Of a DNA stretch of 64,000 bases, positions 1 to 9,465 are shown piece by piece. The stretch comes from Enterobacterales bacterium CwR94 (GTDB taxonomy: Bacteria > Pseudomonadota > Gammaproteobacteria > Enterobacterales > Enterobacteriaceae): assembly GCA_002837195.1 (NCBI GenBank), contig KZ478069.1:62001-126000 (forward strand), given 5' to 3'. The notes below the pieces were generated by a model, which did not search any database, had not been told where the DNA came from, and saw only the letters and a list, made by a program, of their open reading frames with translations. Numbering within the stretch: position 1 is the first letter of the stretch; every line of letters starts with the position of its first letter. The position numbers were made by a program, and so were the translations under genes.

Positions 1-1
1 T

Positions 2-34
2 CGTGACAGCATCAAGGCGCTGTTAAACAAATAA
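2..34 (+). CDS. C-terminal end of an upstream gene (partial)
   Basis: Bases 2-34 read as ten sense codons ([10 protein letters not shown]) and a TAA stop, 41 bp before galE on the same strand. Only the C-terminus is in the window. GalF/GalU-type uridylyltransferases commonly precede galE in enterobacterial polysaccharide loci and would fit, but ten residues cannot identify the gene. Confidence 0.35.
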   Translation, partial: RDSIKALLNK

Positions 35-75
35 TTCTGCTGCCGCGTGATAAGCGCGGCTTTCAAGGAGAACTT

Positions 76-1092
76 ATGGCTGTGCTGGTCACGGGCGGGG
101 CGGGCTACATCGGCTCCCACACGGTTTTATCCTTGCTGATGCGCGGTGATGAGGTTGTGGTACTGGACAACCTGAGCAATGCGTCACGCGAGTCTCTTCG
201 TCGTGTTGAACAACTGACGGGTAAAACGGCAACCTTCATCGAAGGTGATATTCTCGATCGTGCCGTGTTACAGGCCGTGTTTGCGCAGCATCCGATTCAA
301 TCGGTGATTCATTTTGCAGGCTTGAAGGCGGTGGGTGAATCTACTCGCAAGCCGTTGGAGTACTATCAGAATAACGTTACCGGCACGCTGGTACTGCTCG
401 AAGAGATGCGTGCGGCGGGCGTGAAGCAGTTTATCTTTAGTTCCTCTGCGACGGTGTATGGTGCCAATGCGCCAGTGCCCTATGTGGAAACCACAGAAAT
501 TGGTGGCACGACCAGCCCTTATGGCACATCAAAACTGATGGTGGAGCTTATTTTGCGTGACTATGCTGCCGCCGATGCTGATTTCAGCGCCATTGCTTTG
601 CGCTATTTCAATCCCGTTGGGGCGCATGATTCGGGTGAAATTGGCGAAGATCCCAACGGTATTCCCAATAACCTGCTGCCTTATATCGCGCAGGTTGCAG
701 TGGGTCGCCTGCCAGCGCTGGGCATTTTTGGCGATGACTATCCTACCCAAGATGGCACCGGGGTGCGTGATTACATCCATGTGATGGATTTAGCGGAAGG
801 GCATTTAAAAGCACTGGATAAACTTCCCGCCATTCAAGGTTATAAAGCCTATAACCTGGGGGCAGGCGAGGGCTATTCAGTCCTGGAAATGCTGAAAGCG
901 TTTGAATTGGCTTCGGGCAAACCCGTACCTTACGAAATAAAACCGCGCCGTGCCGGTGATTTGGCGGCATTTTGGGCCGATGCTTCACTGGCTGAGAAGG
1001 AACTCAATTGGCGCGTCAGCCGAGGACTGTCTGAAATGATGGCAGATACCTGGCGTTGGCAGCAAAAAAATCCACAAGGGTTTGCGCAATAA
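76..1092 (+). CDS. galE: UDP-glucose 4-epimerase GalE
   Basis: Interconverts UDP-glucose and UDP-galactose in the cytoplasm, supplying galactose for surface polysaccharides. It is a short-chain dehydrogenase/reductase of 338 aa, the usual GalE length. The NAD-binding glycine motif GGAGYIG lies at residues 7-13, and the catalytic set S124, Y149, K153 falls at the same numbers as in E. coli GalE (SSSATVYG and YGTSK). The start has a good ribosome site (AAGGAG). It lies outside the JUMPstart operon and next to an upstream gene on the same strand, so it probably closes a neighbouring exopolysaccharide locus. Function is well supported; the pathway it serves is inferred. Confidence 0.96.
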   Translation: MAVLVTGGAGYIGSHTVLSLLMRGDEVVVLDNLSNASRESLRRVEQLTGKTATFIEGDILDRAVLQAVFAQHPIQSVIHFAGLKAVGESTRKPLEYYQNNVTGTLVLLEEMRAAGVKQFIFSSSATVYGANAPVPYVETTEIGGTTSPYGTSKLMVELILRDYAAADADFSAIALRYFNPVGAHDSGEIGEDPNGIPNNLLPYIAQVAVGRLPALGIFGDDYPTQDGTGVRDYIHVMDLAEGHLKALDKLPAIQGYKAYNLGAGEGYSVLEMLKAFELASGKPVPYEIKPRRAGDLAAFWADASLAEKELNWRVSRGLSEMMADTWRWQQKNPQGFAQ

Positions 1093-1130
1093 AAGACGAA
1101 ATCCCTCGTGGGATTGAAAATAATGAGTAA

Positions 1131-1163
1131 AACGGCATGAGACAGCGACTGTCTCATGCCGTT
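1131..1163. terminator. 15-bp perfect hairpin after galE
   Basis: A perfect 15-bp inverted repeat with a 3-nt CGA loop lies 38 bp past the galE stop. No T-run follows on the plus strand and only four T's on the minus strand, so it is a weak intrinsic terminator at best. It could act as a transcription-attenuating or mRNA-stabilising hairpin between galE and the flippase gene. Confidence 0.5.
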
Positions 1164-1310
1164 CGCCTGCGGGAAATAGACATTGATTAGCATGACAACG
1201 CGATCAGGGAGGAAGACAGGTGCTAACACGAATAATTTCAAAGGGACTGATTGCACATTATGGGACTATGCCAGCATAAGCAGTGCATTTAATTCTGATA
1301 AGGTTCCTCT

Positions 1311-2564
1311 ATGAAGAAAACACTAAGAAGTAACATTATTTCTCTATTTATTTTGCAGGGATCGAATTACATTATTTCGTTTATTACCTTTCCCTATTTA
1401 GTTCGTGTCTTAGGCCCTGAGCATTATGGCCAGATAGGTCTGGCAACCACTATCATTCAATATCTGGTATTGTTCGTTGATTTTGGTTTTAACCTCTACG
1501 CATCGAAACGTATCGCCCGTGCCAGCAGTGATCGGCAGATAAGCACCATTTTTTGGAATGTCATCGCCGCGAAGTTTCTTCTTTTCCTGATCTCCATTGC
1601 AATTGTTAATGGATTGGGATTTGTCAGTCCGACGCTGTCAGCCATCTCGCCATTGATGAACATCTTGCTGCTACAGGTGCTGGGTACCGTGCTGTTGCCC
1701 GTCTGGTTTTTCCAGGGCATCGAACGCATGAAGAGCGTCACCATCTCGTATATCGTGGCGCGAGGGGGCATCACCGTCCCGCTGACTTTCTTGTTGGTGA
1801 AGGACAATAATGATGTGGCTATGGCGGCACTGGTACAGGGTGCGGGCATGCTGGTTGCCGGTCTCATCGCCAGCTATTTGGTCTGGCGGACAAAGATTAT
1901 CCATCCGGCCAACATCCGTCCCAAGCGCATTCGTATTTCGTTGAGTGGCAGTCTGCCGATTTTTATGGGGATTGCGGCGATCAGTATGTATACGCTTTCA
2001 ACGCCTTTTGTCCTTGGATTTGTGAGTGATAATCACCAGGTTGGCTTATATGTTGCCTCCGACAAGCTACGTCAGGCGCTGATTGGGGTGTTTTTGGTAA
2101 TGGGGTCGGCACTCTATCCGCGTGTCAATAAGCTGTTCAAGGAGTCGCGTACTGCCGCGTTTAGCTTCATCCGCAAAATTGTGTTGATTGAGTGCAGCGT
2201 CACTTTGGTGTGTAGTTTGCTGTTCTTCTTTTGTGCCCCCATTATCACGCGCATCGTCCTGGGCGATAAATTTGATGATGCCGTGGGGATAATCCGCTTG
2301 ATGGCACCGATGATCTTCCTCATCACCACTTCGGTTATCATGAGTAACTACATCTTGCTGCCGCTAGGGTTTTCTTCCATCTATGCGAAGTTGCCTTACT
2401 TCACCGGGGTCATCCATCTGGCCTATGCCATTGCACTCTGCCACTATTTTGGTGCACTCGGCGGGGGGATGGCCATCCTGATGACCGAAATTGTTAGCTT
2501 CAGCGTGTTGTTTATTATTTGCTGGCGAAAAGGTTTCATTCAGGAAGTATTTAACAAAGCCTAA
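1311..2564 (+). CDS. Wzx-type polysaccharide flippase (first copy)
   Basis: A 417-aa hydrophobic protein with the MATE/MOP-superfamily flippase pattern: about 12 membrane segments and an N-terminal stretch of the RfbX/Wzx kind (NYIISFITFPYLVRVLGPE). Such proteins move undecaprenyl-PP-linked repeat units across the inner membrane. An AAGG ribosome site precedes the ATG. It stands alone between galE and the JUMPstart element and ends in its own terminator, so it is not in the downstream O-antigen operon, which has a different wzx. It may serve the polysaccharide locus to the left of the window, as second flippase genes do in some Erwinia/Pantoea EPS regions. Substrate unknown. Confidence 0.85.
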   Translation: MKKTLRSNIISLFILQGSNYIISFITFPYLVRVLGPEHYGQIGLATTIIQYLVLFVDFGFNLYASKRIARASSDRQISTIFWNVIAAKFLLFLISIAIVNGLGFVSPTLSAISPLMNILLLQVLGTVLLPVWFFQGIERMKSVTISYIVARGGITVPLTFLLVKDNNDVAMAALVQGAGMLVAGLIASYLVWRTKIIHPANIRPKRIRISLSGSLPIFMGIAAISMYTLSTPFVLGFVSDNHQVGLYVASDKLRQALIGVFLVMGSALYPRVNKLFKESRTAAFSFIRKIVLIECSVTLVCSLLFFFCAPIITRIVLGDKFDDAVGIIRLMAPMIFLITTSVIMSNYILLPLGFSSIYAKLPYFTGVIHLAYAIALCHYFGALGGGMAILMTEIVSFSVLFIICWRKGFIQEVFNKA

Positions 2565-2589
2565 TCAATGGATTAAGCGCGTATCTGCA

Positions 2590-2615
2590 AGCCTGGCACG
2601 TTGTCAGGCTTTTTA
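2590..2615 (+). terminator. Intrinsic terminator after flippase gene
   Basis: Stem AGCCTG/CAGGCT with a 9-nt loop followed by TTTTTAT. It isolates the galE-wzx unit from the O-antigen operon. Confidence 0.75.
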
Positions 2616-2774
2616 TATTGCAATTTCACCTTGATGCGAGGCACAGGCGAATTTGCATTGTCCGGCGATACGCTGGAATTGTTCCCTCACATTGGATGAT
2701 AACGTCGCGTAATCAGAATTAGCGATTATAAAATCGCCTCTCCCCGTTAAAACTGTCGTTTTTTTGTCACACTG

Positions 2775-2804
2775 TTGACGAAATACCACTTTTGGTCTTG
2801 TAAC
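2775..2804 (+). promoter_or_regulatory. Candidate promoter of the O-antigen operon
   Basis: TTGACG (2775-2780), an 18-bp spacer and TGTAAC (2799-2804) form a plausible sigma-70 promoter in the 320-bp gene-free stretch 2616-2936. It lies about 130 bp before the ops element, so the transcript would carry JUMPstart in its leader as RfaH control requires. The rest of this stretch shows no gene. Confidence 0.4.
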
Positions 2805-2936
2805 TGCACGATGAACGTATGAAAATTGTTGCCAATTTTTTCAGTCATTTTGTTTCTTCTTTTCAGGAGTAATCCTGATAAAAAAACCTGTGAATCTCGC
2901 TACTCTGGCTATGCTTGAGTAGGGGAAAATCACCTG

Positions 2937-2974
2937 CAGCGCACTGGTAGCTGGAAGCCAGGGGCGGTAGCGTG
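2937..2974 (+). promoter_or_regulatory. JUMPstart element with ops site
   Basis: This 38-bp block matches the enterobacterial JUMPstart consensus and ends in the ops core GGCGGTAG (2963-2970) followed by CGTG. The ops element pauses RNA polymerase and recruits RfaH, which allows read-through of long polysaccharide operons. It marks the true start of the O-antigen operon 35 bp before the wecA-like gene. Confidence 0.92.
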
Positions 2975-3009
2975 GTTCAGGCACTCTATAACTGGACAGT
3001 GGTGCACAC

Positions 3010-4056
3010 ATGCAAGAGATCGTATGCGTATTCATTGGCGCATTTGCGTTGCTTTTCGCTGCGCGTAAGGTGGCCAGAAGAGTCGGTTTAGTCGATAAAC
3101 CCAACGCACGTAAGCATCATCAGGGACACATTCCTCTCGTCGGGGGGGTATCGGTGTATCTGGCGCTGTGGATCCTCTACGTTATGCAGCCCGGCTGGCT
3201 GCCTGATTTTTCAGTTTACCTCTTTTGCGCATCCGTTTTGCTGTTCGTCGGCGTATTGGATGACCGCTTCGATCTGCCGGTGATGCCCCGTATCGGCGTG
3301 CAGGCATTGATGGCGGCTATCATGATGTGGAACGGGCTCTATCTCTCTTCACTTGGCGCGATACTTTTTGGCTATGAGTTTACGCTGGGTATCTTTGGCT
3401 ATGCTGTGACGCTCTTTGCGGTGATTGGTGCGGTCAATGCTTTCAATATGGTTGATGGTATCGACGGGCTGCTCGGGGCGCTTTCTTGCGTCACCTTTGG
3501 CGCTCTCGGTATTGTGTTCTCGATGGGCGGGCGCAGCGAATTGGCCTTGTGGTGCACCTGTCTGATGGTCGCTTGTCTTCCCTACATTTTATTAAATCTG
3601 GGCATTCCGTGGGGCCGAAAATTCAAAGTCTTTATGGGCGATGCCGGCAGCACTCTGATTGGTTTTACCGTGATTTGGTTGCTCATTATCGCAACACAGG
3701 GGCCAGAAGCGGTTATGCGACCGGTAACCGCCTTATGGTTAATCGCGGTGCCTCTGATGGATATGTTGCGAGTGATGATTGCCCGAGTAAGACGAGGGGA
3801 CAGCCCTTTCAAACCTGACCGTGAACATTTGCACCATGTATTAATGCGCATGGGCTTCAGCGGGCGTGGAACACTTGCTGTCATGGTCTCTGCCGCACTG
3901 CTGCTCGCCGTGACGGGCATCTGGCTGGATACTTACCACATCAGTGATTTTTGGCAGTTGGTCATGTTTTTGGGCGGCTTTGTGTTTCTTACCATGACCA
4001 TTCACACGGCAGAAAAAGTAAAAAATACCTATCTAAAACACCTGACGATTAAATAG
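3010..4056 (+). CDS. wecA: WecA-like undecaprenyl-phosphate sugar-1-phosphate transferase
   Basis: Polyisoprenyl-phosphate N-acetylhexosamine-1-phosphate transferase, 348 aa with about 11 membrane segments. It would start the O-unit by putting GlcNAc-1-phosphate (or a related HexNAc-1-P) on undecaprenyl phosphate at the inner membrane. Family motifs are present: LDDRFD near residues 83-88, NMVDGIDG at 146-153, and the HLHH loop near the C-terminal third. The housekeeping wecA normally sits in the enterobacterial common antigen locus, so this is probably a second, O-antigen-dedicated copy. It is the first gene behind JUMPstart. The exact sugar cannot be read from sequence. Confidence 0.88.
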   Translation: MQEIVCVFIGAFALLFAARKVARRVGLVDKPNARKHHQGHIPLVGGVSVYLALWILYVMQPGWLPDFSVYLFCASVLLFVGVLDDRFDLPVMPRIGVQALMAAIMMWNGLYLSSLGAILFGYEFTLGIFGYAVTLFAVIGAVNAFNMVDGIDGLLGALSCVTFGALGIVFSMGGRSELALWCTCLMVACLPYILLNLGIPWGRKFKVFMGDAGSTLIGFTVIWLLIIATQGPEAVMRPVTALWLIAVPLMDMLRVMIARVRRGDSPFKPDREHLHHVLMRMGFSGRGTLAVMVSAALLLAVTGIWLDTYHISDFWQLVMFLGGFVFLTMTIHTAEKVKNTYLKHLTIK

Positions 4057-4089
4057 GTGTCACTCACAGTTTGAGAGAGAAGCATTCAC

Positions 4090-5175
4090 GTGAAAATTTT
4101 AGTAACAGGCGGTGCCGGATTTATCGGTTCTGCAGTGATTCGACATATTATTAATAATACAAAAGATAGCGTTATCAATGTTGATAAACTCACCTACGCT
4201 GGAAACCTTGAATCTCTGGCCAACGTTGCCGCTTCTGATCGTTATGCTTTTGAGCATGCCGACATTTGTGATGCTGCAGCAATGGCCAACGTGTTTACTC
4301 AACATCAACCCGATGCGGTAATGCATTTAGCGGCTGAGAGCCATGTGGATCGCTCAATCACCGGTCCGGCTGCGTTTATTGAAACTAACGTGGTAGGGAC
4401 GTATACATTGTTGGAAGCTGCGCGCGAGTATTGGAATACGCTCGAACCTTCCCAGAAAGCCGCTTTCCGTTTCCATCATATTTCAACCGATGAGGTTTAC
4501 GGCGATTTGCCGCATCCGGATGAGTGGACAACGGATGAAGCGTTGCCTCTGTTTACCGAGAACACGCCTTATGCACCCAGCAGTCCTTACTCGGCATCAA
4601 AAGCGTCCAGCGATCATCTCGTGCGTGCCTGGCTGCGCACTTACGGTTTTCCTACGCTGGTAACTAACTGCTCTAATAACTACGGCCCTTACCATTTTCC
4701 TGAAAAACTGATCCCGCTGGTTATCCTCAATGCGCTGGAAGGTAAACCTTTACCCATTTATGGGAAAGGGGATCAAATTCGCGATTGGCTCTACGTCGAA
4801 GATCATGCGCGTGCGCTGTATCGCGTGCTCACCGAAGGTAAAATCGGGGAGACCTACAACATCGGCGGACATAACGAAAAGAAAAATTTGGATGTCGTCG
4901 AGACAATTTGCACATTGTTGGATGAGTTGGTTCCTAAATCTACCTCTTATAGTAAGCAAATTACCTATGTCGCTGACCGTCCAGGGCATGACCGGCGTTA
5001 TGCGATTGATGCAGATAAAATTTCCCGCGAACTCAATTGGCAGCCAGAAGAAACGTTTGTCAGTGGTATTCGCAAGACGGTGCAGTGGTATTTGGATAAT
5101 ACCGATTGGGTTGAGAATGTTAAAAGTGGCAGTTATCAATCTTGGATCGAGCAAAACTACGAGGCTCGTCAGTAA
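4090..5175 (+). CDS. rfbB: dTDP-glucose 4,6-dehydratase
   Basis: Second step of dTDP-L-rhamnose synthesis: dTDP-glucose to dTDP-4-keto-6-deoxyglucose. The same intermediate also feeds the FdtA/FdtB branch. 361 aa, extended SDR fold: GGAGFIGS near residue 7, the T133-D134-E135 triad (STDEVYG) and Y167/K171 (YSASK) match RmlB numbering. The start is GTG at 4090 behind GAGAGAAG. The stop overlaps the rfbD start (TAATG), so the two genes are translationally coupled. Confidence 0.97.
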   Translation: MKILVTGGAGFIGSAVIRHIINNTKDSVINVDKLTYAGNLESLANVAASDRYAFEHADICDAAAMANVFTQHQPDAVMHLAAESHVDRSITGPAAFIETNVVGTYTLLEAAREYWNTLEPSQKAAFRFHHISTDEVYGDLPHPDEWTTDEALPLFTENTPYAPSSPYSASKASSDHLVRAWLRTYGFPTLVTNCSNNYGPYHFPEKLIPLVILNALEGKPLPIYGKGDQIRDWLYVEDHARALYRVLTEGKIGETYNIGGHNEKKNLDVVETICTLLDELVPKSTSYSKQITYVADRPGHDRRYAIDADKISRELNWQPEETFVSGIRKTVQWYLDNTDWVENVKSGSYQSWIEQNYEARQ

Positions 5176-6065
5176 TGCGTATCCTGCTATTAGGCAAAAA
5201 TGGGCAGGTTGGCTGGGAGTTGCAGCGTGCTTTACTGCCGCTGGGTGAATTAATCGCCTTAGACTCAAAATCGTCAGAGTATTGTGGCGATTTAGCCCAA
5301 CTGGAGGGGCTTCGTCAGACAGTCCGAACCCTGAAACCTGATGTTATCGTCAATGCAGCAGCCTACACGGCGGTTGATAAAGCTGAAACTGACCGTGAAC
5401 AAGCGCGTTTAATTAACGCGCAAGCAGTGGCGGTATTAGCAGAAGAAGCGGCGGCAATTGATGCTTTATTCGTGCATTACTCAACAGATTATGTTTATGC
5501 CGGCGAAGGTAAAAAACCGTGGTCTGAAAGTGATATCACATCACCGATTAACACTTACGGTCAGACTAAACGCGAAGGTGAAGAGGCGATCGAGCGTTGT
5601 TGCAGACGTTATCTCATTTTCCGCACCAGTTGGGTCTATGCGGCAAAAGGCAATAACTTCGCCAGGACGATGCTGCGGTTAGCGAAAGAGCGAGCTGAAC
5701 TTTCAATTATCAACGATCAATTTGGTGCACCCACGGGAGCTGAGTTGATTGCTGATACAACAGCACACGCCATCAAATATGAAAGACAACAGGGTGAAGT
5801 GAGTGGAATTTATCATTTAGCCGCAGCTGGCGTTACTAACTGGCATGAATACGCAACATTTGTGTTCGACATTGCCAAAGAACAAGGGGTTGAACTTAAA
5901 TTGCAAACGGCTCATGCGATTTCAACGGCCGATTATCCGACTCAAGCAGCAAGACCACTGAACTCCAGATTACAACTCGGAAAAATTGAAAATACATTTG
6001 AGCTAAAAATGCCTGAATGGAAAATTGGTGTTAAGCGTGTATTGACCGAATGGGCGTGTGCTTAA
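5175..6065 (+). CDS. rfbD: dTDP-4-dehydrorhamnose reductase
   Basis: Last step of dTDP-L-rhamnose synthesis, NAD(P)H-dependent reduction of dTDP-4-keto-L-rhamnose. 296 aa: GKNGQVG nucleotide-binding motif at the N-terminus, STDYVYAG, and the SDR YGQTK catalytic pair. I chose the ATG at 5175, which overlaps the rfbB stop by one base, over an in-frame upstream start inside rfbB. Confidence 0.96.
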   Translation: MRILLLGKNGQVGWELQRALLPLGELIALDSKSSEYCGDLAQLEGLRQTVRTLKPDVIVNAAAYTAVDKAETDREQARLINAQAVAVLAEEAAAIDALFVHYSTDYVYAGEGKKPWSESDITSPINTYGQTKREGEEAIERCCRRYLIFRTSWVYAAKGNNFARTMLRLAKERAELSIINDQFGAPTGAELIADTTAHAIKYERQQGEVSGIYHLAAAGVTNWHEYATFVFDIAKEQGVELKLQTAHAISTADYPTQAARPLNSRLQLGKIENTFELKMPEWKIGVKRVLTEWACA

Positions 6066-6077
6066 TTATAAAATTTA

Positions 6078-6108
6078 ATCACAAGCTATAGCAAAAAAAG
6101 CTTGTGAT
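6078..6108. other. Hairpin between rfbD and rfbA
   Basis: A 9-bp inverted repeat (ATCACAAGC/GCTTGTGAT) with a 13-nt A-rich loop sits in the 63-bp rfbD-rfbA gap. There is no T-run, so a processing or mRNA-stability hairpin is more likely than a terminator. Confidence 0.4.
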
Positions 6109-6128
6109 TGTGATATTGAGAACAAAAA

Positions 6129-7004
6129 ATGAAACGTAAAGGTATTATTCTTGCGGGTGGTTCTGGCACGCGTTTGTATCCAGTAACTATGGCTGTTAGC
6201 AAACAACTGTTACCTATTTTTGATAAACCCATGATCTATTATCCTCTCAGTACACTGATGCTGGCAGGTATTCGTGACATTCTTATCATCAGTACGCCAC
6301 AGGATACCCCACGTTTTGAGCAACTATTAGGCGATGGTAGCCAATGGGGTTTAAATCTGCATTATAAGGTGCAACCGAGTCCAGACGGTTTGGCACAGGC
6401 TTTTATCATCGGTGAAGAATTTATCGGTGAAGATAATGTTGCTTTAGTGCTGGGCGATAATATTTTCTATGGTCACGATTTGCCGAAAGAGTTGGAAGCC
6501 GCGATAACAAAAACAGAAGGAGCTACTGTTTTTGCTTACCACGTTAACGATCCTGAGCGTTATGGTGTTGTAGAATTCGACAAAACAGGTACGGCAGTTA
6601 GCCTTGAAGAAAAGCCTTTAGAGCCGAAAAGCAATTATGCTGTTACGGGTCTTTATTTCTATGATAATGATGTCGTTGAAATGGCGAAAAATTTAGAACC
6701 TTCTGCGCGCGGTGAACTTGAAATTACCGACATCAATCGTTTGTATATGCAACAAGGCCGCCTTTCAGTAGCCATGATGGGAAGAGGATATGCCTGGTTA
6801 GATACCGGTACGCATCAAAGTTTGATTGAGGCAAGTAACTTTATTCAGACCATTGAAGAGCGCCAGGGATTAAAAGTCTCTTGCCCTGAAGAAATTGCCT
6901 ACCGCAAAGGCTTTATTAGTGCAGAGCAAGTGAAAGTTTTGGCTGAACCGTTGAAAAAGAATGCATATGGTCAGTATTTATTGAAGATGGTAAAAGGCCA
7001 CTAA
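6129..7004 (+). CDS. rfbA: Glucose-1-phosphate thymidylyltransferase
   Basis: First step of the dTDP-sugar pathway: glucose-1-phosphate plus dTTP to dTDP-glucose. 291 aa, the standard RmlA length. The nucleotidyltransferase signature [11 protein letters not shown] is at residues 10-20, and the LGDN metal-site motif and the EEKP motif are present. It follows rfbD and precedes rfbC by 3 bp, in the order rfbBDAC seen in many enterobacterial O-antigen loci. Confidence 0.97.
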   Translation: MKRKGIILAGGSGTRLYPVTMAVSKQLLPIFDKPMIYYPLSTLMLAGIRDILIISTPQDTPRFEQLLGDGSQWGLNLHYKVQPSPDGLAQAFIIGEEFIGEDNVALVLGDNIFYGHDLPKELEAAITKTEGATVFAYHVNDPERYGVVEFDKTGTAVSLEEKPLEPKSNYAVTGLYFYDNDVVEMAKNLEPSARGELEITDINRLYMQQGRLSVAMMGRGYAWLDTGTHQSLIEASNFIQTIEERQGLKVSCPEEIAYRKGFISAEQVKVLAEPLKKNAYGQYLLKMVKGH

Positions 7005-7007
7005 GTT

Positions 7008-7559
7008 ATGAATATTATCAAAACAGATATTCCAGATGTCTTAATCATTGAGCCTAAAGTCTTTGGTGATGATCGCGGTTTTTTCTTTGAAAGCTTCAAC
7101 CAAAAAGTTTTTGAAGAGGCCGTTGGACGCAAAGTTGAATTTGTGCAGGATAATCACTCAAAATCCAGTAAAGGTGTTTTGCGAGGATTGCACTATCAGT
7201 TAGCACCTTATGCGCAAGGAAAGTTGGTGCGTTGCGTTGCGGGTGAAGTTTTTGACGTTGCGGTTGATATACGTGACTCCTCTCCAACTTACGGAAAATG
7301 GGTTGGTGTGCATCTTTCTGCTGAAAATAAACGGCAACTTTGGATTCCTGAAGGTTTTGCACATGGCTTTATTACTCTGGAAGATGACAGTGAAATTCTT
7401 TATAAAACAAATAATTTTTATTCTAAAGAATGTGAAAGAGCAATTGTCTGGAATGATGATAAATTGAAAGTTGAATGGCCCTTGAAGCCAGTTATAATTT
7501 CAGAAAAAGATATTCAGGCATCAAAGTTCGCAATTGCAGATAAATTCAGCGAGTGGTAA
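7008..7559 (+). CDS. rfbC: dTDP-4-dehydrorhamnose 3,5-epimerase
   Basis: Cupin-fold double epimerase that converts dTDP-4-keto-6-deoxyglucose to dTDP-4-keto-L-rhamnose. 183 aa. The RmlC hallmarks are GVLRGLHYQ with the catalytic histidine, KLVRC, and the PEGFAHGF loop. It completes a full rhamnose set (rfbB, D, A, C). Its stop codon directly abuts the fdtA start. Confidence 0.96.
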   Translation: MNIIKTDIPDVLIIEPKVFGDDRGFFFESFNQKVFEEAVGRKVEFVQDNHSKSSKGVLRGLHYQLAPYAQGKLVRCVAGEVFDVAVDIRDSSPTYGKWVGVHLSAENKRQLWIPEGFAHGFITLEDDSEILYKTNNFYSKECERAIVWNDDKLKVEWPLKPVIISEKDIQASKFAIADKFSEW

Positions 7560-7979
7560 ATGGAAATTAAAATCATACCGTTACAAGCCCATGGTGATGA
7601 TCGTGGCTCTCTAATCGCGCTTGAAGAGGAAAATAATATTCCTTTCGAAATAAAACGTGTTTATTACATGTTCAATACAAAGGATGGAGTGCGAAGAGGG
7701 CTCCACGCTCATCGTAAGTTGAAGCAAGTTGCTATTGCTGTTCGTGGGTCATGTCGTTTTGTACTCGATGATGGTACCGAACGTGTTGAAGTATTACTGG
7801 ATAACCCAGGGCAGGGATTACTTATTGATTCATGCATGTGGCGTGAAATGTACGATTTTTCGAAGGACTGTGTCCTAATGGTACTGGCAGATAGCCATTA
7901 CGATGAACATGATTATATTCGTAACTACGATGATTTTTTGAGCGTCGCTAATAAAAATACAAACTCTGCCACTGAGTGA
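7560..7979 (+). CDS. fdtA: dTDP-4-dehydro-6-deoxyglucose 3,4-ketoisomerase (FdtA/QdtA type)
   Basis: A 139-aa cupin of the WxcM-like family. It moves the keto group of dTDP-4-keto-6-deoxyglucose from C4 to C3, the entry to dTDP-Fuc3N(Ac) or dTDP-Qui3N(Ac). The family pattern is clear: HGDDRGSLIALEE near the N-terminus, RGLHAHRKLKQ with the metal/catalytic histidines, and the GQGLLID-W-E-MYDFS block. It takes its substrate from rfbB, whose operon it shares without any gap after rfbC. FdtA (galacto) and QdtA (gluco) differ in product stereochemistry and I cannot separate them by eye, so the symbol is provisional. Confidence 0.85.
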   Translation: MEIKIIPLQAHGDDRGSLIALEEENNIPFEIKRVYYMFNTKDGVRRGLHAHRKLKQVAIAVRGSCRFVLDDGTERVEVLLDNPGQGLLIDSCMWREMYDFSKDCVLMVLADSHYDEHDYIRNYDDFLSVANKNTNSATE

Positions 7980-8293
7980 TTAGAATACTACAAATACTGA
8001 TGTGAAGTGTGATATCTGAAAGAATTATATATATTTATATCGGATGCTAAAATTTTATAAACGCATAAATTTTAAAAATACTTCCATTAGAGTGGGATTC
8101 CCCTCCAAGAAAAATAGAGAAACCAGAAATTCAAGTTATTGATTGGTTTATGTGTGATTCTCACAAGGTTTTTTATTTTGAATGCTAAAAATAGTTCTAT
8201 TTTTGAAAGGAAGTTTTTTCTGATACTTTTTAATTAAATAATGTTCTGGAAATTATAATTGTAAAGTGCATGATTGGAGCTGATTAAATAATT

Positions 8294-8350
8294 ATGAAAA
8301 ATGTTCCCGTTAATGCTGTCATTTATGAATATCCAGTAAAAAATGGGTAA
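8294..8350 (+). pseudogene. Possible remnant of a hexapeptide acetyltransferase C-terminus
   Basis: The 379-bp AT-rich gap between the fdtA- and fdtB-like genes holds no intact gene. Its last 57 bp read [18 protein letters not shown] and stop. This resembles the usual end of left-handed beta-helix acetyltransferases (K-N-V-P-x-N-A-x-V-x-G-N-P), with GNP changed to EYP. An FdtC-type acetyltransferase commonly occupies this slot. The upstream part (7980-8293) is full of stops in all plus frames, and I could not recognise helix repeats in it. The remnant reading is an inference from a short match. Confidence 0.4.
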
Positions 8351-8358
8351 GCTCGAAG

Positions 8359-9465
8359 ATGAAAATTAATTTTTTAGATTTACAGTCAGTTAACAATCGT
8401 TATGATAAAGAATTAAAAGAAGCATGCGCACGTGTAGTCGACTCTGGTTGGTACATTGCAGGGAATGAGCTTAATTCGTTTGAAAAAGAGTTTGCTTCCT
8501 GGTGTGGAGTAAAACATTGTATTGGAGTTGCTAATGGACTCGATGCATTAATACTTACCATTCGAGCATGGAAACTTCTTGGGTTATTAAAAGAAGGTGA
8601 TGAAATACTCGTTCCTGCTAATACCTATATTGCAACAGTGCTAGCTATTAGTGAAAACGGTTTAAAACCAGTCTTTATTGAACCAGATGTTAATACGTTT
8701 AATATTTCATTAGATCAAATTAAAAAGCATACCAACTCTAAAACCAAAGCGATAATAGCAGTTCATTTGTATGGCCGCATTTGTCCAATGGATGAAATCA
8801 TGGCTTATGCAAATGAAAAAGGGTTACTTGTTCTTGAGGATTCTGCACAGGCTCATGGAGCTAGTATTAATGGAATACGTGCAGGAAATTGGGGACATGC
8901 CAGTGGCTTTAGCTTTTATCCAGGTAAGAATTTAGGGGCACTGGGAGATGCTGGTGCGATCACCACGAATAACGATGAATTAGAACAAGTTTTGCGAGCA
9001 CTGCGTAACTATGGTTCCCATAAGAAATACGAAAACATTTATAAGGGTGTAAACAGTCGGTTGGATGAAATTCAGGCGGCAATGCTGCGTGTAAAACTTA
9101 ACTATCTTGATTCAGATACTACAGCTCGCCAAAGGATTGCAAAAAAATATATTTCTCAAATCAATAATCCAGTGGTGCAGTTACCCTGTAATGACATTGA
9201 AGAACAGAGTGTATGGCATCTTTTTGTTATTAAGGTAAAAAACAGAAAAGTGTTTTCTGATTATTTAAGTTCAGCAGGTATTAGTACACTAATTCATTAC
9301 CCTATTCCGCCTCACAAGCAAAAGGCCTACGCCGAATATAATCATTATAACTTCCCTCTAACAGAGTCTATCCATGATAGTGTACTATCTCTGCCAATGG
9401 ATCCTACGATGACAAACGAGCAAGTTGAATTTGTTATTCAGAAGATCAATGAGTTCAAACTATGA
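8359..9465 (+). CDS. fdtB: dTDP-3-amino-3,6-dideoxyhexose transaminase (FdtB/QdtB type)
   Basis: PLP-dependent sugar aminotransferase of the DegT/DnrJ/EryC1/StrS family, 368 aa. It is expected to aminate the C3 ketone made by the FdtA-type isomerase. Visible are the FLDLQ start, the [11 protein letters not shown] segment, GVANGLDAL, the EDSAQAHGA aspartate motif and the PLP lysine in [14 protein letters not shown]. It overlaps the next gene by 4 bp (ATGA). Pairing with fdtA argues for a 3-amino sugar; Fuc3N versus Qui3N is open. Confidence 0.86.
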   Translation: MKINFLDLQSVNNRYDKELKEACARVVDSGWYIAGNELNSFEKEFASWCGVKHCIGVANGLDALILTIRAWKLLGLLKEGDEILVPANTYIATVLAISENGLKPVFIEPDVNTFNISLDQIKKHTNSKTKAIIAVHLYGRICPMDEIMAYANEKGLLVLEDSAQAHGASINGIRAGNWGHASGFSFYPGKNLGALGDAGAITTNNDELEQVLRALRNYGSHKKYENIYKGVNSRLDEIQAAMLRVKLNYLDSDTTARQRIAKKYISQINNPVVQLPCNDIEEQSVWHLFVIKVKNRKVFSDYLSSAGISTLIHYPIPPHKQKAYAEYNHYNFPLTESIHDSVLSLPMDPTMTNEQVEFVIQKINEFKL

